Shown: positions 21,737 through 31,926 of the stretch, in pieces | How positions within the stretch are numbered: position 1 is the first letter of the stretch | How the letters are laid out: each line of letters opens with the position of its first letter | Assembly (NCBI GenBank): GCA_016169945.1 | Contig: JADLSH010000294.1 | Span: 62,001 to 126,000 of the forward strand | Direction of reading: 5' to 3' | Length of the DNA stretch: 64,000 nt | From: Trachythela sp. YZ-2020 | Taxonomy: Eukaryota > Cnidaria > Anthozoa > Malacalcyonacea > Clavulariidae | The notes under the pieces: generated by a model | What the model was told of the DNA's origin: nothing | Databases searched by the model: none | What the model saw: only the letters and a program-made list of their open reading frames with translations | Translations under genes and position numbers: made by a program

Positions 21737-22959
21737 GTCGCCTTTACATTTTTAAAAACTGCGGCATGCAGCTAAAGACCGGAGAAATTCAAATACTGTT
21801 AGAAACTTGTGGAATGGGAAGCAAAAAACGGGCAAAATCCGACTTTTATCTGTTTGGGAGAATGACAATTCTCGAACAACGTTCATTAACCAAATTAATG
21901 CAGTTTCTTTTAGTTTAAAAATAAATATCAAACTTATGACTGTGAACACAATATGTGTAAACGGCGAGACAGAAATGCATGTATTAAAGAATTGATAACC
22001 TCATTGCAGTAAAGAAACGCAGTGATCATATATACCTGAATTCTGCTTCCTTAGCTTTGATGCGTCTATTCAAACGACTGAATTGGGCAGGATGAGAGCA
22101 CAGCGTTATAACATGGTATTGTACTCCAGCCGTTTAGGTTTAGTTTGGTAAAACATATGAGCAGGGAGGGTAGACGGTGTATAAATTTTGTATTTTCGTT
22201 GAATTGCAGCAATGTCACGGCGATGACTAGTCGAACCACAAAATTCGAACTAGTACAAATCATACTCGCTAAAATATGCTCAGCAGCCAAAATGCTCGCT
22301 AAAATATGCTCAACAACTCTTGGTGTTGGATATCTTCTTGTCGTTGGCTAAAACATCTTTAGTCGTTTCTTTTGAGCGAGAAACGAAGGTGTTTCTCGCT
22401 CGACGGTCGCACAGTGAATGATCTATGTTAATCGGATTCTCACTTAAATACGTGGGGATACCGCTGAGAATAGATAGAATTGTGAAAATTAGTTTAGCGT
22501 AAAATCATTTAGCTAGAAAAGGTAACAGCACAGCCTAGAAAACGTGATATTTTATGATATATTCAAAATACAATTTTGCGTCAACATGACTTCATCTTGT
22601 TCAACATGACTTCATCTTGTCAGACTGTATAGAATGAGACTGCGCTTTAAAGTCTTGTATTCATGAAACAATTTGCACAAAACCTAGTTAAACGACCGCT
22701 AAGCTAGAAAATAGAGCACTTTGTACAGATTTTACGCTCTTTTAGCGGTATAAAGAGGTTTTAGCTACAATGCACTTCTTGTAAAATAATATCAATGAAC
22801 ATAAAATCATGGCTATACAAAACACAGCGCTTATAATTAATCTTCTTCATTTCTCAAAATACTCCTTCCCTTTAAATTTACGAAACAGGCTATTTGTAAT
22901 AGACAATAATTCATAAAAATAAGTAATAATTGACAATTTAGCTTATTATATCAGATCTT
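21737..22959. other. No gene recognised; contains uninterrupted dispersed repeat
   Basis: At 22405-22472 lies the intact copy of the repeat that is split at 14812-15266. A 20-bp tandem duplication of 'cttgttcaacatgacttcat' lies at about 22580-22620. Otherwise no features. Confidence 0.5.
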
Positions 22960-23613
22960 AATTTTTTGCTGCCATTGCTGTTCCGGTGCTCCATGCTCCA
23001 GCTTTTACTGATCCGAAGCTTGTCGTATAGACGCTACCTACACTGGCACCACAGAAACCAGACGTTCAAGACATATGTCGCTTGCAAATATATGTGTATA
23101 AGAAATTGTCTGAAATTCGTGTTTCGAAATCACCTGGACCAGACGGAATTCCGAATTGGGTCCTCAAGCAGTATGCTTGTATTTTGGCTTCCCCTGTTGC
23201 CTCAATTTATAATGCGTCGATACAACAACAATGCGTCCCGGCATTATGGAAGAAAGCAGAAACTATTCCAATACCAAAAATATCAGTACCTAAGGACATA
23301 ACAACAGACTTGCGCCCTATTTCATTGACCCCTACTTTATCGAAAATCTGTGAATCTTTCGTCAGTTCAATTAGAAATAAAATTGATGTGAGACAATTTG
23401 GGTCTAGTTTGGTTCACCACCTTCTAAAAGAAACGGATGTCCTAAAGTGCGCTGTTAGAGTGTTTCTCATTGACTTTTCCAAAGCATTTGATCTTATCGA
23501 CCATAACATTTTGTTACATAAATTACGGGAATTAGATATTCCTTCAACCATCTTAAATTGGGTCCGAAGTTTTCTAACAGAAAGGATGCAACGGGTAAAA
23601 TTGGGTAACTATT
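22960..23613 (+). pseudogene. LINE 1 reverse transcriptase, 5' half (split by insertion)
   Basis: One frame runs from about 22960 to 23613 with one internal TAG near 23037. It contains the RT fingers motif SPGPDGIPNWVLK, then LRPISLTPTLSKICE and the palm motif VFLIDFSKAFDLIDHNILL, the typical order in CR1/Jockey-group LINEs, ending at LTERMQRVKLGNY. The next residues are foreign DNA. The continuation, starting just before LNWGVPQGTVLGP, is at 40909-41738. The 5' end (endonuclease) is missing. It would act in target-primed reverse transcription if intact. Confidence 0.85.
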
Positions 23614-23655
23614 CATACCACTCATAATGATATGCGAAGATAAAATAAACTAAAA
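23609..23655 (+). repeat. 47-bp direct repeat, copy 1
   Basis: CTATTCATACCACTCATAAT...AAACTAAAA, identical to 38890-38936. It forms the left edge of the 17.3-kb insertion. Confidence 0.8.
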
Positions 23656-23790
23656 TAATGGCCACAAAGGAAGTGAATGATGCGGAACGTGCTAATAGCA
23701 TCGACAGGACGTCTATAAAATGCATGTTTCTTGCATTCCACTCGGATAAGGAGATAAAAAAATTTATGGTTTAGCAACGACCCACGCGAA
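23656..23790 (+). repeat. 140-bp direct repeat with short ORF, copy 1
   Basis: Nearly identical to 40633-40775 apart from a 20-bp gap. Both copies encode a ~30-residue peptide beginning MATKEVNDAERA and containing SIDRTSIKCMFLAFHS, then diverge. It may be a duplicated first exon of the composite element; no domain is recognised. Confidence 0.5.
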
Positions 23791-23811
23791 TTTCTGACGC
23801 TACGAACAACA

Positions 23812-23874
23812 TGGCAGAGCCGGTTCAATATCCAGCTGAGTTGATTGCTCAGGAAGATGAATAGATGATGGCCA
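23812..23874 (+). pseudogene. Possible exon start, interrupted by the Mutator-like element
   Basis: ATG at 23812 opens MAEPVQYPAELIAQEDE then TAG. With a one-base shift the frame would cross the empty site of the 9-bp-duplicating insertion and continue at 38047 as Pro/Gln-rich text (PQPPQQLPAQQQPP...) up to a possible donor GAG|GTATCT near 38118. This suggests that the Mutator-like element landed in an exon. The frameshift and the lack of homology keep this tentative. Confidence 0.25.
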
Positions 23875-24544
23875 AGCGCCGCAGAGTTTGACTAATAGTC
23901 GAGGGTAATAGGTCGAGGGCGAGGGTAATAGGTCGAGGGCGAGGGTATAATAGGTCGAGGGCGAGGGTAGAATGTCGAGAGTCGCAAAATGCATGTCGAG
24001 GGTCGAAAATAGAAAAATATGGCGAGAGAAGTTCAAGAAATTGAAGAAATCATGAAAGAGGGGGCAAAATTTCTATATCTTTCTAGATCTTTATGAAAGA
24101 GGGGGCACATTTTAGATACTTTTCTTTAGTACATATACATATAACAATACTGATGCGAGATTTTCGCGCATTTTCAATTTGGACACTGGACATGGACAAT
24201 GCGAAATAAATATTATACATGCATGTCCTATAGAATAAATTCTAATTAGATTCCTAACAATCAATATTTTGTGTCATCGTGGCAAACATTCACACACGGA
24301 TTATCTTTCGCGCATGTTACGGCAGTAAACGTTTTTCGCACGGTCTGCGTGAATTCTAATACTGCGCGACGTTTTAAATACAAGTAACCATATTTTAGCT
24401 AATTTATCTACCTGCATTCTATAGAGGGCTGCGTAATATAAACCCAGTTCAAACCTTTATCCAGACATTTTGCCGACAAGTATGTGTGATTAAGTGATAA
24501 TCAATACCACACAATCGCAGCAAAATGATATACCCATAAAATAG

Positions 24545-24778
24545 AATAAAATAAAATGATATACCCATAAAATAGAACTTCTAAAATTACCATACCCTCA
24601 ATGCTAGAAGTAATACACATGATCTTTTTTGTAGTATATATTATTATCGTAAATTCATGTATTGTAAATAACTTTACCGTAAATGTAATATGTTTAATGT
24701 TTCCCAGGAACCACCTGAAAAACACAATCTGTGATGGTGGTTTGCCTGAATAAATATTATTATCATTCATTCATTCAT
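24545..24778. mobile_element. LINE 3' tail inserted in left arm of the Mutator-like element
   Basis: The right arm lacks this segment (compare 'ataccc' / 'aacactgaag' adjacency around 27768-27985). It ends GCCTGAATAAATATTATTAT followed by CATTCATTCAT, a usual LINE 3' end with a short tandem tail. A local duplication of 'aaaatgatatacccataaaatagaa' lies at its left edge. Confidence 0.5.
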
Positions 24779-24959
24779 AACACTGAAGTGTCGCGCCGGA
24801 TGTCGGGATTTGCATATTTAGTCCTGGATTAAAACTTGCGAAAAATGCGAGCCTTACTTGCGATCGAGTTCTGGTTGACGCAGTATACAGTGAGTACGCA
24901 CAAAGTTTCTTTAAAAATATTCAGTTGCCGCATCCTTGTAGTTATTAAAACTAGCAACA

Positions 24960-25124
24960 ATGGAAGTACTTCAAAGCAGAATAGAAGAGGTTGGTCTTAG
25001 AATTTCGTATGATCCTCCCGGCGATGGGCTATGTTTTTATTCGGCTGCTGGTTTTCAGTTGGGGTTGTCGCCTATGACCGTGCAGAATATGGTGTTCGAG
25101 TACTTGGAAAGTAATCGTTATGAT
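24960..25124 (+). CDS. OTU-like cysteine protease, first exon
   Basis: ATG at 24960 in a caacaATGG context opens 55 codons that end exactly at a consensus donor GAT|GTAAGT (25125). The segment SYDPPGDGLCFYSAAGFQLG carries the OTU signature Asp-Gly-x-Cys with a following aromatic residue, where Cys is the catalytic nucleophile (residue 25). OTU domains are deubiquitinase-like proteases often attached to Mutator-like transposons. A second exon may follow at ~25283 (text NFSNFLAENENY) but is destroyed by a LINE insertion near 25400. The catalytic His and the transposase are absent. Confidence 0.6.
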
Positions 25125-26631
25125 GTAAGTGTAAGTGTATTTTGTTTATACGTTGTTAGCGATCGGTACCAGTATTATGTAAATAATTCATTAGTTAAAC
25201 CATCTTATTTTAGATATAATTATAAATATTAAATATATACTTATATTGTACAATTTTTTTGGTTCATTCTGTCAAGATATTGTATCTCAATGATTAATGA
25301 GGAACTTCTCGAATTTTCTGGCTGAGAATGAAAACTACCTATTTACAATGCCAAGGGCCTATTTTTCATTGTATTTTTTTCGCTTCAAGCCTTCAACTTG
25401 GCTTCACAGATCCGATAGTCTAAAGGCTGCAGGTAATACTATATGCGAGACCTTACTTTATATATTTAACTTGGTCTTAGTCACTGGTATTTTTCCAGAT
25501 GACTTAAAACAGGCCAAAGTAACTCCAATTTATAAGGAAGGTGACAAAAGTGAATGTGGGAACTATAGACCAATTTCTGTAATATCGGCTATTGCAAAAA
25601 TTTTAGAAAAGCTTATTTATGATCAATTAATCACCTTTCTGAATGACGAGAAAATTATCTCAAAACAACAATCGGGCTTTCGCAAACGCCACTCTACTGA
25701 AACCGCTCTCCTGCAAGTAACAGACAAATATTTAATGAATATCGATAAAGGCTTAATAAATGGTGTCTTGTTCCTTGACCTTAAAAAAGCGTTTGATACG
25801 GTTGACCACAAATTCCTTTTAGCAAAACTAGAGCTATATGGATTTCAAGGAGTAGCTCTGAAGTTATTTAAATCGTATTTAGCCAACAGAATGCAAATAT
25901 GCACAGTTCAAGGAACTAAGTCCCAAATGAACAGGATAATATGCGGAGTTCCCCAAGGATCAAACTTAGGGCCATTGTTGTTTTCGTTATATATAAATGA
26001 TCTTCCAAACTGCCTTGAACAAACACAGGCTTCAATGTTTGCAGATGATACAAATATATCAAGTACTGGTATTTCACCTGCAGATATAGAAAGGAAGATA
26101 AATAATGACTTATGTAAGGTCAATAACTGGCTAGTGGCAAACAAGCTAACTTTAAACGTTAAAAAAACTGAGTTTATGCTGATAGCCTCTAAAAGGAAAT
26201 TAAAACAATTCACAGAAAACTCGCACATATTAATTGGCAGCCACACCATCAAACAAGTGACAAATAAGAATGTACTGGGGATTACTATAGACGAAGAATT
26301 AAAATGGAATGAGAATAATGATATTCAGTGCAAAAAACTTTCTAAATCGATTGCCTTATTAAAACGAGCGAAAAGATTCGTAACTCAAACTGCACTAATT
26401 AATATGTATAATGCATTAGTTTTACCTCACTTTACATACTGCTCAAATGTGTGGAATGATGGCAGTCGCACTCACATTGAAAAGCTATTCAAAATGCAAA
26501 AAAGGGCGGCCCGAATAATCACGGGATCAAATTATGAAGTAAGATCAAAGGATATATTTGAAAGCTTAGGCTGGGAATCAATTGAAAAAACGCTTAAGAA
26601 ACGTGAAATGACTATGACATTCAAGGCCTTA

Positions 26632-26804
26632 AGGCCGGTTTACAGTTCGCGCGAATTGGTCGCGCGATCGACTTTTTGCAATCGTTTTCTTTTGAATTAT
26701 GAGCATTCGACTAGAACGGATCCGGTCGAGGGCTCATAATTCAAAAGAAAACGATCGTAAAAGGTCGATCGCGCGACCAATTCACGCGAACTGTAAACCG
26801 GCCT
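26632..26804. mobile_element. Palindromic Harbinger-type MITE inside LINE 2
   Basis: A 173-bp near-perfect palindrome with ends AGGCCGGTTTACAGTTCGCG and CGCGAACTGTAAACCGGCCT, flanked by TTA (26629-26631 and 26805-26807). Removing it rejoins the LINE reading frame. TTA duplication fits PIF/Harbinger. The arms carry GGTCGCGCGATCGA, unusually CpG-rich for this DNA. Confidence 0.85.
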
Positions 26805-27200
26805 TTACAAGGCGAACTACCAGAATACATAACGGATATGTTCAAACTTAGCCACAATGACGTGTATCCTCTAAGGAGTAATGACTGTAAACTTTATTTA
26901 GAAAAACCCAACACTGACTTCATGAAGAAGTCCTTTTCATACCGGGGAGCTTCCTCATGGAACAATCTCCCAAATGATGTTGTCAATGGTTACAAGCAAC
27001 TCTCCGCAAGAAATTTTAAAACTTTAATTAATAATTACTTTAACGAGTTGGAAAGGGATAGTCAGTGACAACATATATGTGGAGGATTGTTCGGAATGAG
27101 GTTATATAACTAATGGGTCTGTGAGAGTTAATAAGAGTTAATATAAGTTAGTATGCATGCATCTATTGTAATTATAGAAACTGTTTTCGTCATGTTATAG

Positions 27201-27253
27201 TAGCCTGAGACAGACGAATAATAACGAATTCGTTATTCGTCTGTCTCAGGCTA
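27201..27253. mobile_element. 53-bp palindromic micro-MITE (hAT-like)
   Basis: TAGCCTGAGACAGACGAATA and TATTCGTCTGTCTCAGGCTA meet around a short AACGAATTCGT centre. The whole is flanked by the 8-bp duplication TGTTATAG (27193-27200 and 27254-27261). 8-bp duplication and TA ends fit hAT. It sits in the LINE 2 3' UTR. Confidence 0.75.
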
Positions 27254-27390
27254 TGTTATAGTGTTTTTAATATTTATTTTCAATATATGTATATAGTCTA
27301 ACGGCCCCTTGAAAAGCAGCACCGACGCTGAAGGGTCACCGTTTGAAGGGTCACCATCAAATAATTTGAAATAATAATAATAATAGTCTC

Positions 27391-27767
27391 AAAGGAATAG
27401 GTTGACGCGTATTTAGCCTAAAAACGTCACATCTGTCACTAGGATGATAACGTGAGTGTCAAAATCTGTTCCCAGTGCTAGCCGAAGACTAATGATTAAT
27501 GAGATTAAAAGCATCTTGTAGATTTGAGCTTTCAATAATTTCAAAATTTGAATACTTAATAGATATAACCGTTTATCGTGTTTCTCGTTGTTAACTCAAA
27601 TCTTGCGATGTCAATGACAAAGTAGCGACTTCCGCTGATGCATGCAGCGATCAAAATTTGGTATGCAGGGTATGGTTTAGAACATATAGACCATTAATAT
27701 TTCCTTTTGTTCAGACTTCACTTGCGTAGCACATATACTCAACGGGCGCGGACGCGACACTTCAGTG
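27391..27767. other. Residual Mutator-like internal DNA, no gene
   Basis: AT-rich sequence between the LINE 2 tail and the next MITE. The end GCGGACGCGACACTTCAGTG (27748-27767) is complementary to 24781 onward and so belongs to the inner right arm. Confidence 0.5.
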
Positions 27768-27770
27768 TTA

Positions 27771-27971
27771 AGGCCCAGACACACCGAACGCGATTCGGCA
27801 ATTTCGATTTTGACTGACATATAACTTTGATCCTGTTTTATGTTTTTCAAATATTCAGAGGCGCTATAACAGTTTGAGTTATTTGACCTGCATATCTTTT
27901 AAAATTTCCTTCCATAGACGACTTTATTTACTTATAAAAATTGAAAAATCGCTTCCGGTGTGTCTGGGCCA
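27771..27971. mobile_element. PIF/Harbinger-type MITE, copy 2
   Basis: Ends AGGCCCAGACACACC and GGTGTGTCTGGGCCA, flanked by TTA (27768-27770 and 27972-27974). Full-length homologue of 2734-2932, differing mainly by a short extra segment before the right TIR. Confidence 0.8.
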
Positions 27972-28514
27972 TTACGGGTATATAATTTTGCTTCGATTTT
28001 ATTGTATTGATTATCACACATAGTTGTCGGCAAAATGTCTGGATAAAGGTTTGAACTGGGTTTATATTACGCAGCCCTCTATAGAATGCAGATAGATAAA
28101 TTAGCTAAAATATAGTTACTTGTATTTAAAACGTCGCGCAGTATTAGAATTCACGCAGACCGTGCGAAAAACGTTTACTGCCGTAACATGCGCGAAAGAT
28201 AATCCGCGTGTGAATGTTTGCCACGGTGACACAAAATATTGATAGTTAGGAATCTAATTAGAATTTATTCTATAGGACATGCATGTATAATATTTATTTC
28301 GCATTGTCCATGTCCATTGTCCAAATTGAAACTGCGCGAAAATATCGTATCAGTATTGTTATATGTATATGTACTAAACAAAAGTATCTAAATGTATGAA
28401 AGCATAAAGATCTAGAAAGATATAAAAATTTTGCCCCCTCTTTCATAAAAAAGATATTGAGATTTCTTCAATTTCTTGAACTTCTCTCGCCATATTTTTC
28501 TATTTTCGACCCTC

Positions 28515-28666
28515 TGTTATATCCTCAGAATACTCGTAATACACACGTATAAACAACTCAACAAAACAGTATAATTATTTTAGTCTTTTACAATCTTACT
28601 TCCAAAATCCCATGCGTTCATTTACCCCCTGCAACGATACAGTCCGCATGCGCACGGCATGTAGCC
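28515..28666 (-). repeat. gypsy 3' LTR, outer part
   Basis: 152 of the 175 LTR bases, from TGTTATATCC to GTAGCC, where the inverted-repeat element inserted. The remaining 23 bases are at 33436-33458, after the duplicated GTAGCC. Confidence 0.9.
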
Positions 28667-28729
28667 TATGGGGCGCCAAATGTGTTTTTATTATTTAGCT
28701 GTTTTATGTAGAGTTTTTTAATGATTTAA

Positions 28730-29043
28730 TTTATTATATTAAATAACCAAAAAGCTTGAATTGGTTATTTCAAATAACCACTTTTTGTCCCGAGATTTTA
28801 GTTGGTTATTTCAAATAACCAAGTAATAGAAAAGTTGGTTATTTCAAATAACCACTTCTGTGTGCGTGCATTGATTTGGTTATATCAAATAACCAACTTA
28901 GTACATATTGGTTATATCAAATAACCAATTTAAGCCGACGCGATTTAATTTGGTTATATCAAATAACCAACTTCAAATTACTTGGTTATATTAAATAACC
29001 AATTTTAAAAATGTGATTTAATTTGGTTATATCAAATAACCAA
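28730..29043. repeat. Array of nine 21-bp palindromes, left arm
   Basis: Units of the form GGTTAT(T/A)TCAAATAACC with flanking TT/AA start near 28730, 28761, 28802, 28835, 28876, 28908, 28950, 28982 and 29023. Start-to-start distances are 31, 41, 33, 41, 32, 42, 32 and 41, a strict alternation. Spacers of ~11 and ~20 bases are unrelated to each other. The first unit is degenerate. The arrangement suits arrays of binding sites on one face of the helix. Confidence 0.9.
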
Positions 29044-29203
29044 AATAATTTTTGAACACTTGGCGCACCAAATGACGTAACAACACAAAACACATTAAGC
29101 CACCCCTCCCAGAGGCGTAGATTGTACATTTTCGGAACGTTTCCCACGTTGTGACACAAGGTTCAAAGGTTGTCGCCATTTCCTTGTTTTCTCCTGCTTT
29201 GTC

Positions 29204-29278
29204 ATGGCTTCAGATAGATTGGAAAGATCGTTAACCGAAGCTATCGGAAGGGCAATTCAAGAAACATTCAGGCGCGAA
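29204..29278 (+). CDS. Candidate first coding exon in left arm of the IS3EU-like element
   Basis: ATG at 29204 in a ttgtcATGGC context gives 25 codons (MASDRLERSL..., ending FRRE) and stops at a donor GAA|GTAAAT. The right arm has the same exon at 31743-31817 on the minus strand. A shared start inside long TIRs with convergent reading resembles the ISL2EU element at 43984-49040. No downstream exons are identifiable, so the body of the gene is probably deleted. Confidence 0.35.
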
Positions 29279-30624
29279 GTAAATTCACCAAAATATATTC
29301 ACCGTTGATGTCTTATGAATATCTATAATTGTAAACAAATTTCTAGCCGAGGCGCTACTGAACCCGGCGGAGCCTAGTAGAATCTTGGCATATTCATACT
29401 TTATTTACGAGCATATTAATAAATGTATCGTTTTACTATGCTCTTTGACTTAGTGTCACTGTAACCATCGCATGGACTAGCAGAAGGGAAGGGCAACTAC
29501 AGCCTAATCGCTCTCAGTATAAAATTATATTCATGAATAATGGCTACTCCAAATCTCCAATGCAGCTTCGAATGTCTGCTTTGTTCATTCCAGAAATGGC
29601 GGGAAAAATTGAAGTGGCCCCAGGGCACTGATCTGAATATAGGCTGGATAACGCATCTCTTAATAATTTGATGGAAAAAAGTGAAGCCGGAAGTCAAGCG
29701 GCGATCAGTGCCGCCACCCGATTCTGAGGCCCTACTTTATTATAGATTGTATTACAGAATCCTAGTTTTTTCGCTTTTTTGCCTTTTAAACGTATCTGGC
29801 CGGGCCAGTTTTACTATCACAAAGATAGAAGCACACGAGAAGAAATTTGAGCAAAAAATTTGGAGTATTATGGCTTCATAATGCCGTGAAACTGGATTTA
29901 CAAGTTCGAAGGAGTGAACAGCCACATGTTAGCGATGTTTTGTTTATGATATTTCAATTCAAAATCCACTCAAAATATTAGAATTACTGCTACTGGACGA
30001 AGGCACTCTAGGAATTTGATGAAATGAACCAGCTCAGCTGCAGTCAGCTGCAGTATGAACAAAAGCGTGAATGTGGTAAGCTTTTAAAACAGGAATTAGG
30101 AACAGTGCTACACTGGTTCAATATTCACGTACTGAAATGAACACATTAAGTTAATAACCTATTTAATTCCTGTTTTAAAAACTTACCACATTCACGCTTT
30201 TGTTCATACTGCAGCTGAGCTGGTTCATTTCATCAAATGCCTTGAGTGCCTTCGTCCAGTAGCAGTAATTCTATATTTTGAGTGGATTTTGAATTGAAAT
30301 ATCATAAACAAAACATCGCGAACATGCGGCTGTTCACTCCTTCGAACGTGTAAATCCTGTTTCACGGCGTTATAAAACCATAATACTCCAAATTTTTTGC
30401 TCAAATTTCTTCTCGATTGCTTCTATCTTTGTGATAGTAAAACTGGCCCGGCCAGAAACGTTTAAAAGGCAAAAAAAGCAAAAAAACTAGGATTCTGTAA
30501 TACTATCTATAATAAAGTAGGGCCTCAGAATCGGGTGGCGGCACTGATCGGCCGCTTGACTTCCGGCTTCACTTTTGACAAGAGATGCGTTATCCAGCCT
30601 ATATTCAGATCAGTGCCCCAGGGG

Positions 30625-31105
30625 CACTCATGTCACGCATTCAAAATGTACTGAAAATGCAGTCAAAAATTTCCTGAAGGCATGTCACGATATTTGCTAT
30701 ATTACACTAGCCTGCGTAGTCGGCCCTCGTTGTAGGGGAAAAGAAGAACAGGGAATGAGGGCCTGCAAGAAAACCCAGCTTTCATGGCTAAACGCCGTTC
30801 AATTTCAACGTAAAATTGATTGCTCAACACCAAGAATTAATTTACATGTTTACTCACACAGAAATATATTATTACATTTCTTCGTCTTGATTCACATGTT
30901 TATGCACAAGCGAATACATTTCCTTCGGTTTGGGGTTTCCCCTATAGTTCAGTTGCATTTGTATTGGTCAATTTTAATGAGCCTTTATTAGGGCGTTTAG
31001 TCATGAGCAAGACGGAATAATTCCATGTCCTACAAACACGAATTAGGGTTAGGGTTTGGATTAGAGTTTACTTTCGTTATTTGCTGGACATGGATAATTC
31101 CATAG
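30625..31105. other. Right-arm segment without counterpart in left arm
   Basis: Between AGTGCCCCAGGGGCA (30612) and the resumed match GCAGACATTTGAAGC (~31106) the right arm carries ~480 bp where the left arm has ~60. The segment has no recognisable TIR or ORF with a domain. It includes one 'attagggttagggtt' telomere-like word near 31045. It may be an insertion or ancestral internal sequence lost from the left arm. Confidence 0.5.
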
Positions 31106-31192
31106 AGATAATTCCAATGCAGACATTTGAAGCTGCATTGGAGTAGCCATTATTCATGAATATAATTTTATACTGAGAGCGATTAGGCTGTA

Positions 31193-31521
31193 CAGGGTGA
31201 GTCAGAAAAAAGTGATGCCTTTGTTATTCAAATTTGCCGCGAGTTACTTGTTGTTGAAATTTGACAATTCCCATGGGTACAGCCAAAAGAACGCAGTTTG
31301 TTACAACAAATACTCTTTGGTCTGTAGTCAGCTGTACCATTTTGTATTTTCAACGAATGATCAAGGACAAGGTCGTGGATGACTGATTAATGAAAGGTGT
31401 ATGCAAATTTCTATAGTGTTATCAATTCGCGCACGATAGCTAGTATGCACTTTAAACCCCACAGGGAATTACATTTCTGTTTTTACATATGAAAGGCATC
31501 ACTTTTTTCTGACTCACCCTG
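31193..31521. mobile_element. Mariner-type MITE E
   Basis: The ends CAGGGTGAGTCAGAAAAAAG and CTTTTTTCTGACTCACCCTG are flanked by TA (31191-31192 and 31522-31523). The left arm of the host element shows the empty site. On the minus strand near 31341 it keeps MVQLTTDQRVFVVTN, the transposase N-terminal fossil also seen in MITEs A, C and D. Confidence 0.85.
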
Positions 31522-31742
31522 TAGTTGCCCTTCCCTTCTGCTAGTCCATGCGATGGTTACAGTGACACTAAGTCAAAGAGCATAGTAAAACGATACATTT
31601 ATTAATATGCTCGTAAATAAAGTATGAATATGCCAAGATTCTACTAGGCTCCGCCGGGTTCAGTAGCGCCTCGGCTAGAAATTTGTTTACAATTATAGAC
31701 ATTCATAAGACATGAACGGTGAATATATTTTGGTGAATTTAC

Positions 31743-31817
31743 TTCGCGCCTGAATGTTTCTTGAATTGCCCTTCCGATAGCTTCGGTTAACGATCTTTCC
31801 AATCTATCTGAAGCCAT
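31743..31817 (-). CDS. Candidate first coding exon in right arm of the IS3EU-like element
   Basis: Mirror copy of 29204-29278: ATG at 31817-31815, 25 codons, donor immediately after 31743. Same peptide beginning MASDRLERSL. Confidence 0.35.
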
Positions 31818-31926
31818 GACAAAGCAGGAGAAAACAAGGAAATGGCGACAACCTTTGAACCTTGTGTCACAACGTGGGAAACGTTCCGAAAATGTACAAT
31901 CTACGCCTCTGGGAGGGGTGGCTTAA

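Larger units (their letters stand above)
25405..27390 (+). pseudogene. LINE 2 reverse transcriptase, 5'-truncated
   Basis: Readable protein begins near KAAGNTICETLLYIFNL and continues with AKVTPIYKEGDKSECGNYRP, VLFLDLKKAFDTVDH, GVPQGSNLGPLLFSLYIND and the catalytic FADDT box, then thumb text and a C-terminal domain ending NNYFNELERDSQ at 27068. Order and motifs are those of CR1/L2-type LINEs. The frame is interrupted at 26632-26804 by a Harbinger MITE and resumes at 26808. The 3' UTR contains 'gctgaagggtcacc' and ends in (AAT)n near 27370-27385. The N-terminal endonuclease is missing, so the copy is dead on arrival. Confidence 0.85.

Noticed and set aside
28730..29043. CRISPR-like array (regular palindromic repeats with unique spacers)
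   Set aside because: Animal DNA inside a transposon arm, mirrored in the other arm; spacers alternate between two lengths and no cas genes exist.
29497..31382. Protein-coding genes from short ORFs in the IS3EU-like arms
   Set aside because: Mirror copies in both arms carry different stops, and no domain or conserved frame is visible apart from the 25-codon exon.
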